A stretch of 17,120 nucleotides of DNA from an uncultured Clostridia bacterium (GTDB lineage Bacteria; Bacillota; Clostridia; Christensenellales; Pumilibacteraceae), in assembly GCA_947385185.1 (NCBI GenBank), contig CANDJX010000020.1, forward strand, positions 1 to 17,120. Reading direction: 5' to 3'. The translations under genes were made by a program, and so were the position numbers. This document shows positions 6,102-13,700 of the stretch, piece after piece (position 1 is the first letter of the stretch; every line of letters starts with the position of its first letter). Below the pieces are notes generated by a model, which did no database searches, was not told where the DNA came from, and saw nothing but the letters and a program-made list of their open reading frames with translations.

Positions 6102-8540
6102 CTATTTTTGTTTGATATCTTCTTCCACAACAACTTTACCGTCGACGTAATCCACTTTGACTGTGGTGTTGTCGCGAATCTTACCGGTAAGAAGCGCTTC
6201 GGCGAGAGTATCCTCTATCGTCTGTTCGATGATTCTGCGGAGCGGACGCGCGCCGTACTCGGGGTCGTAACCGTCGTGTATGATATGTTCGACAATAGCC
6301 GGCGTATATCCGATGACGATATTTCTGTCTGCGAGTTTCTTCGTGACCTTGCTCATCATCATGTCCGCAATCTTCTTGATATTATTCTCGGTCAGATGTT
6401 TGAAATAGCATATCACGTCGATACGGTTTATAAATTCGGGTCTGAAATGACGTTTGAGCGCGTCGGACAAAATCTGTTCTTCGTTCTGCGCCGCGGTGTC
6501 CGAACTGCCGAATCCTATCGTGCGTTTCGTCTTGAGCTCGCCGACGCCGACGTTCGACGTCATTATGACTATGGTGTTTTTGAAATCCACGAGTCTGCCC
6601 TGCGAGTCGGTCAGACGTCCTTCGTCGAGCAGCTGAAGCAATATATTGTAAACGTCGGGGTGCGCCTTTTCGATCTCGTCGAAAAGTACGACCGAATAAG
6701 GCTTTCTGCGCACCTGCTCGGTAAGCTGACCGCCGTCGTCGAAACCGACGTATCCCGGAGGCGCGCCGATGAGCTTGCTTACGCTGTGCGACTCCATATA
6801 TTCGGACATATCGATACGGATGATATTGTTTTCGTCGTCGAACATAGCGGCGGCAAGCGCTTTGGTGAGCTCGGTTTTTCCGACGCCGGTAGGTCCGAGG
6901 AACAGGAAAGTTCCGATAGGACGTTTGGGATCCTTAAGCCCCGCGCGTGCGCGGCGGATCGCTTTCGATACGCTTTCGACCGCCATATCCTGCCCCACGA
7001 CACGTTCGTGCAGAATCGTTTCGAGGTTATTGAGTCTTTCGAGCTCGGTTTCGGTCATGCGCGTTACGGGTATCTTCGTCCATTTCGACACGACTTCGGC
7101 TATTTCTTCGGCGCCTATCGAACCGCCCGCGGAATTCTGCCACTCCTCGCGTCTGCGCGCGATTTCTTTTTCCATTTCGTCGCGGAGCGTCTTATACTCG
7201 CCCGCCGCCCTGTAATCCTCTTTCCGTTTGGCTATATCTATATTGTTCTGATACTGTGCGATTTTATCCTCGAGTTCGCGAAGATCGAGCGGGAGTTTGT
7301 TATTGTTTACTTTCGCGCGGCTCGCAGCCTCGTCGATGAGGTCTATCGCCTTATCCGGAAGAAATCTGTCCGAAATATATCTGTCCGAAAGCTGCGCCGC
7401 AGCAACAATAGCTTCGTCGGTTATTTTGATCTTATGGAACGCTTCGTAGTTCGGACGTATGCCTTTGAGTATCTCTATAGTCTGCTCTACGGACGGAGGG
7501 TTGACGATTATGGGCTGGAAACGACGTTCGAGCGCTTTATCCTTTTCGATAAATTTGCGGTATTCGTCTGTCGTGGTCGCGCCTATGGTCTGAAGCTCTC
7601 CGCGGGCAAGATAAGGCTTGAGCATATCCGCGGGCGTAACTTCGCCCTCTTTGCCGCCCGCCTGAGCGAGCGTGTGCATTTCATCTATGAAAACTATTAT
7701 ATTGCCGTGCTGAATTATGGCTTCGATCGAGTTTTTAAGGCGCTGTTCGAGCTCGCCTCGGTATTTCGTCCCGGCGACAAGACTTCCTATATCGAGCGAA
7801 AATATGATCTTGTTTTTGAGCAGCTCGGGAACGTTGCCGAGAACTATCTCCCGCGCAAGCCCTTCGACCACCGCAGATTTTCCTACGCCGGGTTCGCCGA
7901 TAAGCACCGGGTTGTTTTTCGTTTTGCGGCAAAGTATCTCTATTATGCGCTCGATCTCATCCTTACGTCCTATGACCGGATCGATCTTATTGTCGCGGGC
8001 GCGCTGAGTGAAATCGACGCCGAGATCGGCGAGCTGTTTGGGAAGCGAGCTTTCGTCCTTCCGATTCGGATTGCCGGACGGAATACTCTTGATGTTCTCG
8101 AGAATGTTCTGTATATTCATGCTGCGGTCGAGATTGTTGAGCATTCTCTGCAGATTGATGTTCCGGCTCAGAAACTTATACATCGACGAGTTTTTGTAAA
8201 ACACCGAAGCAAGCAACAGATGTTCGGTATATATGCAATCCTTTTTGCATATGAGCGCTATGCGCCGTGCGTCGTCGAACATTTGCTTCGTTTCGTTGGA
8301 CTCCTCGGGATCGGTCAGAGTATCGACGGTTTCCTGCTTGCCGAGTTCCGCAAGAAGATAACCCGGCAAAAGTCCTTCGTTGTGCAATATTTCCGAGCAT
8401 ACGCACGGTCTGTTGTACATCGCGGAAATGAGATGTATCGGCTCCACGTAACGGTGGCGATTCTGCGCCGCGATCTGATGAGCGCTTTCGCGACTGCATT
8501 TTACGTTATCCGACATAGGGAAATTTTCATAATAATCCAT
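6102..8540 (-). CDS. clpC: AAA+ unfoldase ATPase ClpC of the ClpCP protease
   Basis: 812 aa. Hexameric ATPase that unfolds proteins and feeds them to ClpP; in Gram-positives it recognises phosphoarginine marks made by McsB. Clp N-domain repeats lie at about 10-140. D1 has Walker A GEPGVGKS (214-221) and Walker B VFIDEMH (282-288). A coiled-coil middle region with a UVR-like stretch (about 420-465) distinguishes ClpC from ClpB. D2 has GPTGVGKT (548-555) and VVLFDEIEKAHPD, and IGFG after NVGVGELKTKRT is the ClpP-docking loop. The N-domain is divergent: where the first repeat normally reads TEH, this one reads EPIH, with Ile at 35; the second keeps TEH with Glu106. Start with AAAGGAGGA, 15 bases after mcsB. 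Last gene of the operon. Confidence 0.96.
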   Translation of the reverse strand: MDYYENFPMSDNVKCSRESAHQIAAQNRHRYVEPIHLISAMYNRPCVCSEILHNEGLLPGYLLAELGKQETVDTLTDPEESNETKQMFDDARRIALICKKDCIYTEHLLLASVFYKNSSMYKFLSRNINLQRMLNNLDRSMNIQNILENIKSIPSGNPNRKDESSLPKQLADLGVDFTQRARDNKIDPVIGRKDEIERIIEILCRKTKNNPVLIGEPGVGKSAVVEGLAREIVLGNVPELLKNKIIFSLDIGSLVAGTKYRGELEQRLKNSIEAIIQHGNIIVFIDEMHTLAQAGGKEGEVTPADMLKPYLARGELQTIGATTTDEYRKFIEKDKALERRFQPIIVNPPSVEQTIEILKGIRPNYEAFHKIKITDEAIVAAAQLSDRYISDRFLPDKAIDLIDEAASRAKVNNNKLPLDLRELEDKIAQYQNNIDIAKRKEDYRAAGEYKTLRDEMEKEIARRREEWQNSAGGSIGAEEIAEVVSKWTKIPVTRMTETELERLNNLETILHERVVGQDMAVESVSKAIRRARAGLKDPKRPIGTFLFLGPTGVGKTELTKALAAAMFDDENNIIRIDMSEYMESHSVSKLIGAPPGYVGFDDGGQLTEQVRRKPYSVVLFDEIEKAHPDVYNILLQLLDEGRLTDSQGRLVDFKNTIVIMTSNVGVGELKTKRTIGFGSSDTAAQNEEQILSDALKRHFRPEFINRIDVICYFKHLTENNIKKIADMMMSKVTKKLADRNIVIGYTPAIVEHIIHDGYDPEYGARPLRRIIEQTIEDTLAEALLTGKIRDNTTVKVDYVDGKVVVEEDIKQK

Positions 8541-8555
8541 AACTTAAATCCTCCT

Positions 8556-9560
8556 TTATTTTGAAACGACTTTTCCGACAACCGACGATACCTTTTCCGC
8601 ACGGCACACGTCGCGTTCTTCGCCGTCCATTATTTTGCCCGCCTTGAGCATCATGCTCGCGGGCTTGACGTCCGCAATGAGTTTTTCGAGCGCGTCCCGA
8701 TCTTCGCATTTGAGGAACTCGTAATATATGCCGAGTTTGACGAGCGCCATGCGTTGCATAAACTCTTTTCCGGACAAAGCGTATGCGTTCGACAGGATAC
8801 CGTACGCGCGCATGATATTGTCGCGAAGCGCGGTACCGTTCGCGGCAAGCAACGCTTTTCTCGCCGCAATCTCGTTCCTTTCTATCTGTTCAACCGCCGC
8901 CGTAACGTTGGCGAGTATATCCGACTCGGACAGTCCGAGCGTTTTCTGATTGGATATCTGATACAGACAGCTTTCGCTCGACGTTCCTTCGCCGTATTCG
9001 CCGCGAACGGTCAGGTCGAAACGCGAAACCGCGTTCATGCACCTTTCGAGCGAATTGGTCAGACTAAGACCGGGCAAAAACATCAGAGCCGAAGCGCGCA
9101 TACCCGTGCCTACGTTGGTAGGACACGAAGTCAGATACCCCAGACGAGGATCGAACGCTATCTTGTTCGACGATGAAATAATATCGTCTATTTCGTTTAT
9201 TTTGACGTATGCGTCCCGAAGTTTCTTTCCGGGCAGTATGCACTGTTCGCGGATATGATCTTCCTCATTGACCATTATGCACACGTCGTTGCTTTTATTC
9301 ATAATAGCCGCCGCGTATTTATTGCCGTGGAGCAGATCGTCGCTTATAAGATGCATTTCCTTAAGCGCTTCGCCCTGCAGATCCGACATATCCGAAATAC
9401 GTATGATCGAATAGTGCTCGCGCGCTTTGCCGAGCGCTCCGTATACTTTCTGCGTCACGGCAAGCGAACGCTCGCTGTCCAGTTTCGACGGGAACGGCAA
9501 TCCCGCTATATTGCGCGCAAGCCGCACGCGGCTCGAGATCACGATACCGTTTTCGCTCAT
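8556..9560 (-). CDS. mcsB: protein arginine kinase McsB
   Basis: 334 aa. Phosphorylates arginine side chains, which inactivates CtsR and tags proteins for ClpCP. It has the phosphagen-kinase catalytic fold: SSRVRLARN at 9-17, NEEDH at 98-102 with the catalytic Glu pair, and CPTNVGTGMRAS at 146-157 with the active-site Cys. RDVCRA at 316-321 fits the RDxxRA allosteric phosphoarginine pocket known from Bacillus McsB. It lacks the N-terminal domain of metazoan arginine kinases, as expected, and is slightly shorter than the Bacillus protein (about 360 aa). The ATG overlaps the mcsA stop as ATGA and has AAAGGGGG upstream, so it is translationally coupled to its activator McsA. Confidence 0.96.
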   Translation of the reverse strand: MSENGIVISSRVRLARNIAGLPFPSKLDSERSLAVTQKVYGALGKAREHYSIIRISDMSDLQGEALKEMHLISDDLLHGNKYAAAIMNKSNDVCIMVNEEDHIREQCILPGKKLRDAYVKINEIDDIISSSNKIAFDPRLGYLTSCPTNVGTGMRASALMFLPGLSLTNSLERCMNAVSRFDLTVRGEYGEGTSSESCLYQISNQKTLGLSESDILANVTAAVEQIERNEIAARKALLAANGTALRDNIMRAYGILSNAYALSGKEFMQRMALVKLGIYYEFLKCEDRDALEKLIADVKPASMMLKAGKIMDGEERDVCRAEKVSSVVGKVVSK

Positions 9561-10060
9561 TTCTGTTCGCCCCCTTTCATCTGCTTCATTTCTTCGGTAA
9601 GTTTTGCGGCAAGAGCGAAATCCTCTTTTTCGACCGCTTCGTCCCTCTGCCTGAGCAATTCGTTATACTTGGCTTCTTCGGGAGAATAAAACTCGTTCGG
9701 CGATTTTCCGACGTGTTTCGTGTCCTTCTGCATACGGACAAGCGCGGGATTTATCATATCCGCAAACGCTTCGTAGCAATCGGGACAACCGAGGAAACCC
9801 GTTTTACGGTATTCGCCCGAACCGTATCCGCAAGTCGGACACACTCTGTGCTTTTCTTTCGCATCGTACGCTCCGAACGGACTGCCTATCGCGGAGAAAA
9901 ATCCGCCGAAATCGAGATTGGGCTGTTTCTTTACGAATCCGAGCTTTTGTTTGCACTCGTCGCACAGATATCGCTCGGTCGCAACGCCGTTGATGACGTT
10001 CATCATATAATACACGGCAGGTCTTTTGCCGCAATTGTCGCACAAACGCTGATTAAACAT
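9557..10060 (-). CDS. mcsA: McsA, zinc-binding activator of McsB
   Basis: 167 aa. Activates McsB kinase and helps turn off CtsR. Four CxxC pairs are present: CDNC (7-10), CDEC (33-36), CPTC (74-77) and CPDC (92-95), as in the family's two zinc modules. A UVR-type helix pair lies at the C-terminus (about 128-162: YNELLRQRDEAVEKEDFALA). I start at MFNQRLCDNC (10060) because AAGGAGGG lies eight bases upstream. A longer frame to 10099 would add 13 residues that read inside the ctsR tail. The start overlaps the ctsR stop by eight bases, and the stop overlaps mcsB by four, so the three genes are tightly coupled. Confidence 0.95.
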   Translation of the reverse strand: MFNQRLCDNCGKRPAVYYMMNVINGVATERYLCDECKQKLGFVKKQPNLDFGGFFSAIGSPFGAYDAKEKHRVCPTCGYGSGEYRKTGFLGCPDCYEAFADMINPALVRMQKDTKHVGKSPNEFYSPEEAKYNELLRQRDEAVEKEDFALAAKLTEEMKQMKGGEQK

Positions 10061-10529
10061 CTTTTTTGCCCTCCTTTTCCTTGAGAAGTTCGGTGGCAAG
10101 CGCTTTCAACATTCCCGCCCTCAGTCCGTCTTTCGCAACGGCGGGAGCAAGCAACGCTTTATCGCTCATGACCGATTCGATCAGGCGCGCTTCCTTGCGC
10201 GAAATCATACCGTCGCTCACCATGCGGTCGAGATACTGCGCGGCTTTCGTCTGAGAAAGCCCGTCGCTCGCCGAAATATTGCGCACCTCGTCGAGAAAAC
10301 CGTTCCGATCGGCGTCCAGCCGGACGAGCTTGATGCAGCCGCCGCCGCCCCTGCGCGATTCTATCACGTAACCGCGCGCAGGAGTGAACCTCGTAGTCAG
10401 AACGTAATTTATCTGACTGGGCGCGCACGAAAAATAATTTGCCAATTCATTTCTGCTTATACTGACGAAATTGCCGTCTTCAAGCAGTTCGATCAAAAAC
10501 TGTTCTATTATGTCGCTGATATTTGCCAT
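10053..10529 (-). CDS. ctsR: CtsR, class III heat-shock repressor
   Basis: 158 aa. Dimeric winged-helix repressor of clp genes that loses DNA binding on heating and is removed by McsAB/ClpCP. MANISDIIEQFL opens the protein. A helix-turn-helix covers about 25-48 (SRNELANYFSCAPSQINYVL), and the glycine-rich wing is RRGGGGCIKL at 59-68; this Arg-GGGG loop is the DNA-contacting thermosensor in the family. The C-terminal helical domain (about 75-155) is the dimerisation and McsB target part. The start at 10529 has GGAGG seven bases upstream. A frame extending to 10685 would begin inside its own -35 and operator and is rejected. First gene of ctsR-mcsA-mcsB-clpC. Confidence 0.96.
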   Translation of the reverse strand: MANISDIIEQFLIELLEDGNFVSISRNELANYFSCAPSQINYVLTTRFTPARGYVIESRRGGGGCIKLVRLDADRNGFLDEVRNISASDGLSQTKAAQYLDRMVSDGMISRKEARLIESVMSDKALLAPAVAKDGLRAGMLKALATELLKEKEGKKDV

Positions 10530-10630
10530 ATGTACCTCCCTGAAAACTCCTTCTTCTTTTTGCTCCGATAGCAAATTTCCAGTCGCCGGAAGCCGAATCA
10601 CGGCGAAATCGGTCGAACCGTGTCCGAGTG

Positions 10631-10654
10631 TTTGACTTTCTTTGACCTTTGACC
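10631..10654 (-). promoter_or_regulatory. CtsR operator of the ctsR operon (three heptads)
   Basis: On the minus strand GGTCAAA, GGTCAAA, GAA, AGTCAAA. The last two heptads with their 3 bp spacer are an exact CtsR box (RGTCAAA-NAN-RGTCAAA); a third heptad is joined directly in front. The site begins two bases after the -10, over the transcription start, so bound CtsR would block initiation of its own operon. Confidence 0.93.
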
Positions 10655-10656
10655 TT

Positions 10657-10685
10657 AATATAGCACTCTTTAAGCGACTTGTCAA
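10657..10685 (-). promoter_or_regulatory. promoter of the ctsR-mcsA-mcsB-clpC operon
   Basis: Minus strand TTGACA (10685-10680), 17 bp, TGC and then TATATT (10662-10657). Upstream (10686-10720) are three A6 tracts spaced 12 and 10 bp apart, which fits an UP element or a bent region. The leader is about 120 nt. Confidence 0.88.
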
Positions 10686-10732
10686 GAATTTTTTGCAATT
10701 TTTTCAAAAATTTTTTAAGGACGACAAAAGCG

Positions 10733-10775
10733 ATAAAAGTGCCCGCACGGATAGGACTCATGCAAACACTTTTAT
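10733..10775 (-). terminator. possible terminator of the dCMP deaminase gene
   Basis: Stem ATAAAAGTG / CACTTTTAT (10733-10741 with 10767-10775), with an inner GCA/TGC pair and a symmetrical 3x3 internal loop. It begins 36 bases past the stop on the minus strand and is followed by CGCTTTTGTCG, a weak T-tract. Confidence 0.35.
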
Positions 10776-10810
10776 TATATTCCGTTATATTCTATAGATA
10801 CGCGCAACGG

Positions 10811-11278
10811 TCATTCCGGATCTTCCGGCATTCTGTCCAGAGTTATGCCCGCTTCCTTAAGCAACGTAAGCGCAAAATCATCCGGATAACCGTGACGGTA
10901 TACCACGCGGGATATGCCTGCGTTAATGATTATTTTAGTGCAGATTATGCACGGCTGATGAGTGCAGTACAGCGTCGCACCCTCTATGTTTATACCCATC
11001 TTAGCCGCCTGCGCTATGGCGTTTTGTTCGGCGTGCACGGCATAACACAATTCCTGACGCGTCCCGCTTTGGATATTCATCTCGCGTCTGAGGCATACAC
11101 CTTTATCGCGGCAGCTTTCTATCCCGCTCGGCGCGCCGTTGTATCCCGTAGTCATTATGCGCTTGTTCTTTACTATGACCGCGCCTATGTGACGGTTGTC
11201 CTGATAACAGCTGCTCCAACTCCCCACCGTTTCTGCGAGCTGCATGAATCGCTTGTCCCATTTATCGAATTTATCCAT
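10811..11278 (-). CDS. deoxycytidylate (dCMP) deaminase
   Basis: 155 aa. Converts dCMP to dUMP, the precursor of dTMP. The zinc-dependent deaminase motif is complete: HAE at 82-84 with the proton-shuttling Glu and PCIIC at 109-113 with the two zinc Cys. TGYNGAPSG (44-52) is the nucleotide-binding stretch conserved in dCMP deaminases and in the ComEB relatives of Bacillota. KGVCLRRE with nearby Cys fits the second zinc site of that family. The start has GGGAG nine bases upstream and its own promoter. It stands alone between ctsR and groES, with no competence genes visible, so the metabolic role is favoured over a ComEB name. Confidence 0.93.
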   Translation of the reverse strand: MDKFDKWDKRFMQLAETVGSWSSCYQDNRHIGAVIVKNKRIMTTGYNGAPSGIESCRDKGVCLRREMNIQSGTRQELCYAVHAEQNAIAQAAKMGINIEGATLYCTHQPCIICTKIIINAGISRVVYRHGYPDDFALTLLKEAGITLDRMPEDPE

Positions 11279-11302
11279 ACCGTTTCTCCCGTACTTTTAT
11301 TT

Positions 11303-11331
11303 ATTATAACAGATACGTTATCTCTCTTCAA
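11303..11331 (-). promoter_or_regulatory. promoter of the dCMP deaminase gene
   Basis: Minus strand TTGAAG (11331-11326), 17 bp, TGT and then TATAAT (11308-11303). The spacer contains the small inverted repeat AGATA-N3-TATCT (11311-11323). It is divergent from the groES promoter, whose -35 begins 42 bp away. Confidence 0.75.
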
Positions 11332-11372
11332 GTCTTTTATAAAAATTTTTTACATTTTTTTGCTTAAAATCC

Positions 11373-11401
11373 TTGACAACCGCCGAATCGGGTATTATAA
11401 T
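11373..11401 (+). promoter_or_regulatory. groESL promoter P1 (CtsR-controlled)
   Basis: TTGACA (11373-11378), 17 bp, TATAAT (11396-11401). T-tracts stand upstream. The CtsR site begins six bases after the -10, so initiation would be blocked when CtsR is bound. The 5' leader would be about 110 nt. Confidence 0.93.
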
Positions 11402-11406
11402 ACGAA

Positions 11407-11430
11407 TGTCAAAGGTCAAAGAAAGTCAAA
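11407..11430 (+). promoter_or_regulatory. CtsR operator of groESL (three heptads)
   Basis: TGTCAAA, GGTCAAA, GAA, AGTCAAA. It agrees with the ctsR operator at 23 of 24 positions, including the directly joined third heptad. The core (11414-11430) is an exact CtsR box. No CIRCE inverted repeat is present in the groESL leader. Confidence 0.92.
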
Positions 11431-11464
11431 TTTCCAAACGCCCGTTTATCCGACGGACGAACGC

Positions 11465-11493
11465 TTGACAACCGAAGCAAGACACGATAAAAT
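11465..11493 (+). promoter_or_regulatory. groESL promoter P2, downstream of the CtsR site
   Basis: TTGACA (11465-11470), 17 bp, TAAAAT (11488-11493). A start near 11500 leaves about 20 nt to the ATG, just enough for AGGAGGT at 11509-11515. It lies 35 bp past the CtsR site and should give basal chaperonin synthesis independent of CtsR, unless looping or roadblock applies. It shares CTTGACAACCG with P1. Confidence 0.65.
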
Positions 11494-11519
11494 ATTAAAG
11501 TATTTTCAGGAGGTAAAAA

Positions 11520-11804
11520 ATGGCAATCAAACCTTTGTTTGACAGAGTCGTTGTTAAGCAGATCAACAACGAAGAAACCACTAAGAGCGGAATCGTTCTG
11601 CTCGCTAAAGATCAGGAGAAGCCTCAGATGGCTCTCGTCGTCGCGGTAGGACCCGGCGGGATCGTAGACGGAAAAGAAGTTACTATGAACGTCAAAGTCG
11701 GCGACAAAGTGCTTTGCTCCAAGTACGCCGGAAGCGAATTCAAAATCGACGGCGAGGAAGTTACCATTCTCCGTCAGAGCGACATACTCGCTATCGTAGA
11801 CTAA
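11520..11804 (+). CDS. groES: co-chaperonin GroES (Cpn10)
   Basis: 94 aa, the usual size. Forms the heptameric lid of the GroEL folding chamber. It begins MAIKPLFDRVVVKQ, the family signature around residues 3-27. The mobile loop NNEETTKSGIVLLAKDQEK (about 16-34) carries the SGIVL-type hydrophobic contact to GroEL. It continues with VVAVGPG and VGDKVLCSKYAGSEFKIDGEE, and ends DILAIVD. The start has AGGAGGT five bases upstream. First gene of groES-groEL, transcribed from P1 and P2. Confidence 0.98.
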   Translation: MAIKPLFDRVVVKQINNEETTKSGIVLLAKDQEKPQMALVVAVGPGGIVDGKEVTMNVKVGDKVLCSKYAGSEFKIDGEEVTILRQSDILAIVD

Positions 11805-11824
11805 AATTTTCAGGAGGCAAATAA

Positions 11825-13450
11825 ATGGCTAAGCAACTCAAGCACGGCGAAGAAGCGAGAAAAGCTCTCGAAACCGGAGTCAATACTCTCGCAAATACCG
11901 TAAAAATCACTCTCGGACCCAAAGGCAGGAACGTCGTTCTCGATAAGAAATACGGCTCTCCCCTCATCACCAACGACGGCGTGACTATCGCAAAAGAAAT
12001 CGAACTCGAAGATCCGTTCGAGAATCTCGGCGCACAGCTCGTCAAGGAAGTTTCCACAAAAACCAACGACGTTGCGGGCGACGGCACCACCACCGCTTGC
12101 GTGCTCGCTCAGGCTATCATAAGAGAAGGACTCAAAAACGTAGCCGCGGGCGCAAATCCCATGGTTATAAAGAAAGGCATAGCGGCGGCTACGGACGCGG
12201 CTGTCGCCTATCTCAAGAGCATTTCCAAGGAAGTCGATTCTTCCGCGTCGATCCAGCAGGTGGCAAGCATATCGGCAAGCGACGAAACCGTCGGCAAGCT
12301 CATCGCGGAAGCGTTCGAGAAAGTCGGCAAGGACGGCGTTATTACCGTAGAAGAATCCAAGACCATGAGCACCGTACTCAACGTTGTCGAAGGAATGCAG
12401 TTCGACAGAGGTTATGCATCCAGCTATATGGTCACCGATACCGATAAAATGGAATGCGTATTCGACAATCCCGCTATCCTCATTACGGACAAAAAGATAA
12501 GCAATATCCAGGAGATACTCCCCATCCTCGAACAGGTCATTCAGAATAACCTCAAACTTATGATCATCGCAGAGGACATAGAGAGCGAACCGCTTGCGAC
12601 TCTCGTCGTAAACAAGCTCCGCGGCACGTTCAACTGCGTCGCCGTCAAGGCGCCCGGATTCGGCGACAGAAGAAAAGAAATGCTTCAGGACATCGCGATT
12701 CTTACCGGCGGCACGGTCATCAGCGAAGAAACGGGACTCGAGCTCAAAGACACGAAGCTCGAAATGCTCGGTCGCGCAAAGCAGGTCAAAGTCGATAAGG
12801 AAAACACCACTATCGTCGAGGGCGCGGGCAACAGCGCGAAGATCAAGGATCGTATCAAGATGATCAAAGCCCAGATCGAGAACACTTCGAGCGATTACGA
12901 TAAAGAAAAGCTCGGCGAAAGACTCGCCAAACTCGCGGGCGGCGTTGCCGTCATCGGAGTCGGCGCGGCTACCGAAGTCGAGATGAAAGAAAAGAAGCTC
13001 CGTATCGAGGACGCTCTCGCAGCTACGCACGCGGCGGTCGAAGAAGGTATCGTGCCCGGAGGCGGCGTTGCTCTCCTTTCGGCTATCCCCTCCGTCAAGG
13101 CGCTTATTGCAAAGCTCGAAGGCGACGAAAAGACGGGCGCAAGCATTGTGCTCAGAGCGCTTGAAGAACCCGTTCGTCAGATCGCGGCAAACGCAGGCGT
13201 GGACGGCGGCGTGGTAGTCAATACCATTCTTTCCAAGAACAAGACCAATTTCGGTTATGACGCGCTCACCGACGAATACTGCGACGTCGTCGCAAAAGGC
13301 ATACTCGACCCCACTAAGGTAACGAGAAGCGCGCTTCAGAACGCGGCAAGCGTCGCGGCTACGCTCCTTACGACGGAAAGTATCGTCACGGATATTCCCG
13401 CTCCCGAGCCTGCCGCTCCCGCAGGCGGCGGCATGGGCGGAATGTACTAA
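11825..13450 (+). CDS. groEL: chaperonin GroEL (Cpn60)
   Basis: 541 aa, full length. ATP-driven 14-mer that folds proteins within its cavity with GroES. The equatorial ATP site is intact: TLGPKGRNVVLD (29-40), NDGVTIAKEIELEDPFENLGA (about 50-70) and GDGTTT (85-90), with Asp51 and Asp86 at the catalytic positions. The apical domain is at about 190-370 (KAPGFGDRRKEML), and AAVEEGIVPGGGVAL is the C-terminal signature. It ends in a short GGGMGGMY tail, typical of GroEL. AGGAGG stands eight bases before the ATG; spacing from groES is 20 bp. Single copy in this window. Confidence 0.98.
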   Translation: MAKQLKHGEEARKALETGVNTLANTVKITLGPKGRNVVLDKKYGSPLITNDGVTIAKEIELEDPFENLGAQLVKEVSTKTNDVAGDGTTTACVLAQAIIREGLKNVAAGANPMVIKKGIAAATDAAVAYLKSISKEVDSSASIQQVASISASDETVGKLIAEAFEKVGKDGVITVEESKTMSTVLNVVEGMQFDRGYASSYMVTDTDKMECVFDNPAILITDKKISNIQEILPILEQVIQNNLKLMIIAEDIESEPLATLVVNKLRGTFNCVAVKAPGFGDRRKEMLQDIAILTGGTVISEETGLELKDTKLEMLGRAKQVKVDKENTTIVEGAGNSAKIKDRIKMIKAQIENTSSDYDKEKLGERLAKLAGGVAVIGVGAATEVEMKEKKLRIEDALAATHAAVEEGIVPGGGVALLSAIPSVKALIAKLEGDEKTGASIVLRALEEPVRQIAANAGVDGGVVVNTILSKNKTNFGYDALTDEYCDVVAKGILDPTKVTRSALQNAASVAATLLTTESIVTDIPAPEPAAPAGGGMGGMY

Positions 13451-13487
13451 GCAGCAATTAATGACGTTGCCCTTAGATCTATGAAAT

Positions 13488-13533
13488 AAAAAATCGTCGT
13501 AAGTTAAAATAAATTAACTTGCGACGATTTTTT
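13488..13533 (+). terminator. groESL intrinsic terminator
   Basis: Left arm 13488-13507 and right arm 13514-13533 pair through AAAAAATCGTCG, a U-G wobble, and AAGTTAA, with a 6 nt loop and TTTTTT at the end. The wobble is a wobble only in plus-strand RNA, so it is primarily the groEL terminator. The leading A-run means it could also stop transcripts from the convergent gene ending at 13701. Confidence 0.92.
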
Positions 13534-13595
13534 ATATTTGCTTTACTGCGTATATTACTTTTTTATTGTATGGAAAATGCTATACAATTTTTTAT

Positions 13596-13680
13596 TTTAC
13601 AATTCCCTCGTGCGGCTTCGCCGACGGCTCCCCTTGCCAAGAAGCGGCTTTCCGTGTTCGAAGGCTGCCGTAACGTAACA
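13596..13680. repeat. possible decayed intergenic repeat element
   Basis: Within the 167 bp gap after the groEL terminator, a GC-rich block (CCCTCGTGCGGCTTCGCCGA..., hairpin CGGC-TTC-GCCG at 13613-13623, then GGCTCCCCTTGCCAAG) sits in very AT-rich surroundings. It resembles palindromic intergenic repeats that I recall from gut clostridia, but its second half does not pair well, so it would be a degraded copy. No gene or terminator is seen in it. Confidence 0.35.
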
Positions 13681-13700
13681 AACTATCGCGTGATTTTGAC

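Noticed and set aside
6088..6104. AGTCAAA after clpC as a further CtsR site
   Set aside because: Single heptad without a spaced partner, and located downstream of a gene.
6108..8564. 818-codon open frame on the plus strand opposite clpC
   Set aside because: It mirrors clpC over its whole length, has no ribosome binding site, and its product has no domain. Codon choice in clpC leaves few stops on the other strand.
10657..10670. GAGTGCTA in the ctsR promoter (minus strand) as half of a CIRCE element
   Set aside because: Eight of nine bases of one half match, but the partner TTAGCACTC is absent at the required 9 bp distance.
10530..10685. Longer ctsR with 52 more N-terminal residues
   Set aside because: It would start in the -35 hexamer and be translated through the operator; the ATG at 10529 has GGAGG and the family's N-terminus.
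11810..13030. 406-codon open frame on the minus strand opposite groEL
   Set aside because: Shadow of groEL with low-complexity Glu/Asp/Phe composition, no ribosome binding site and no recognisable domain.
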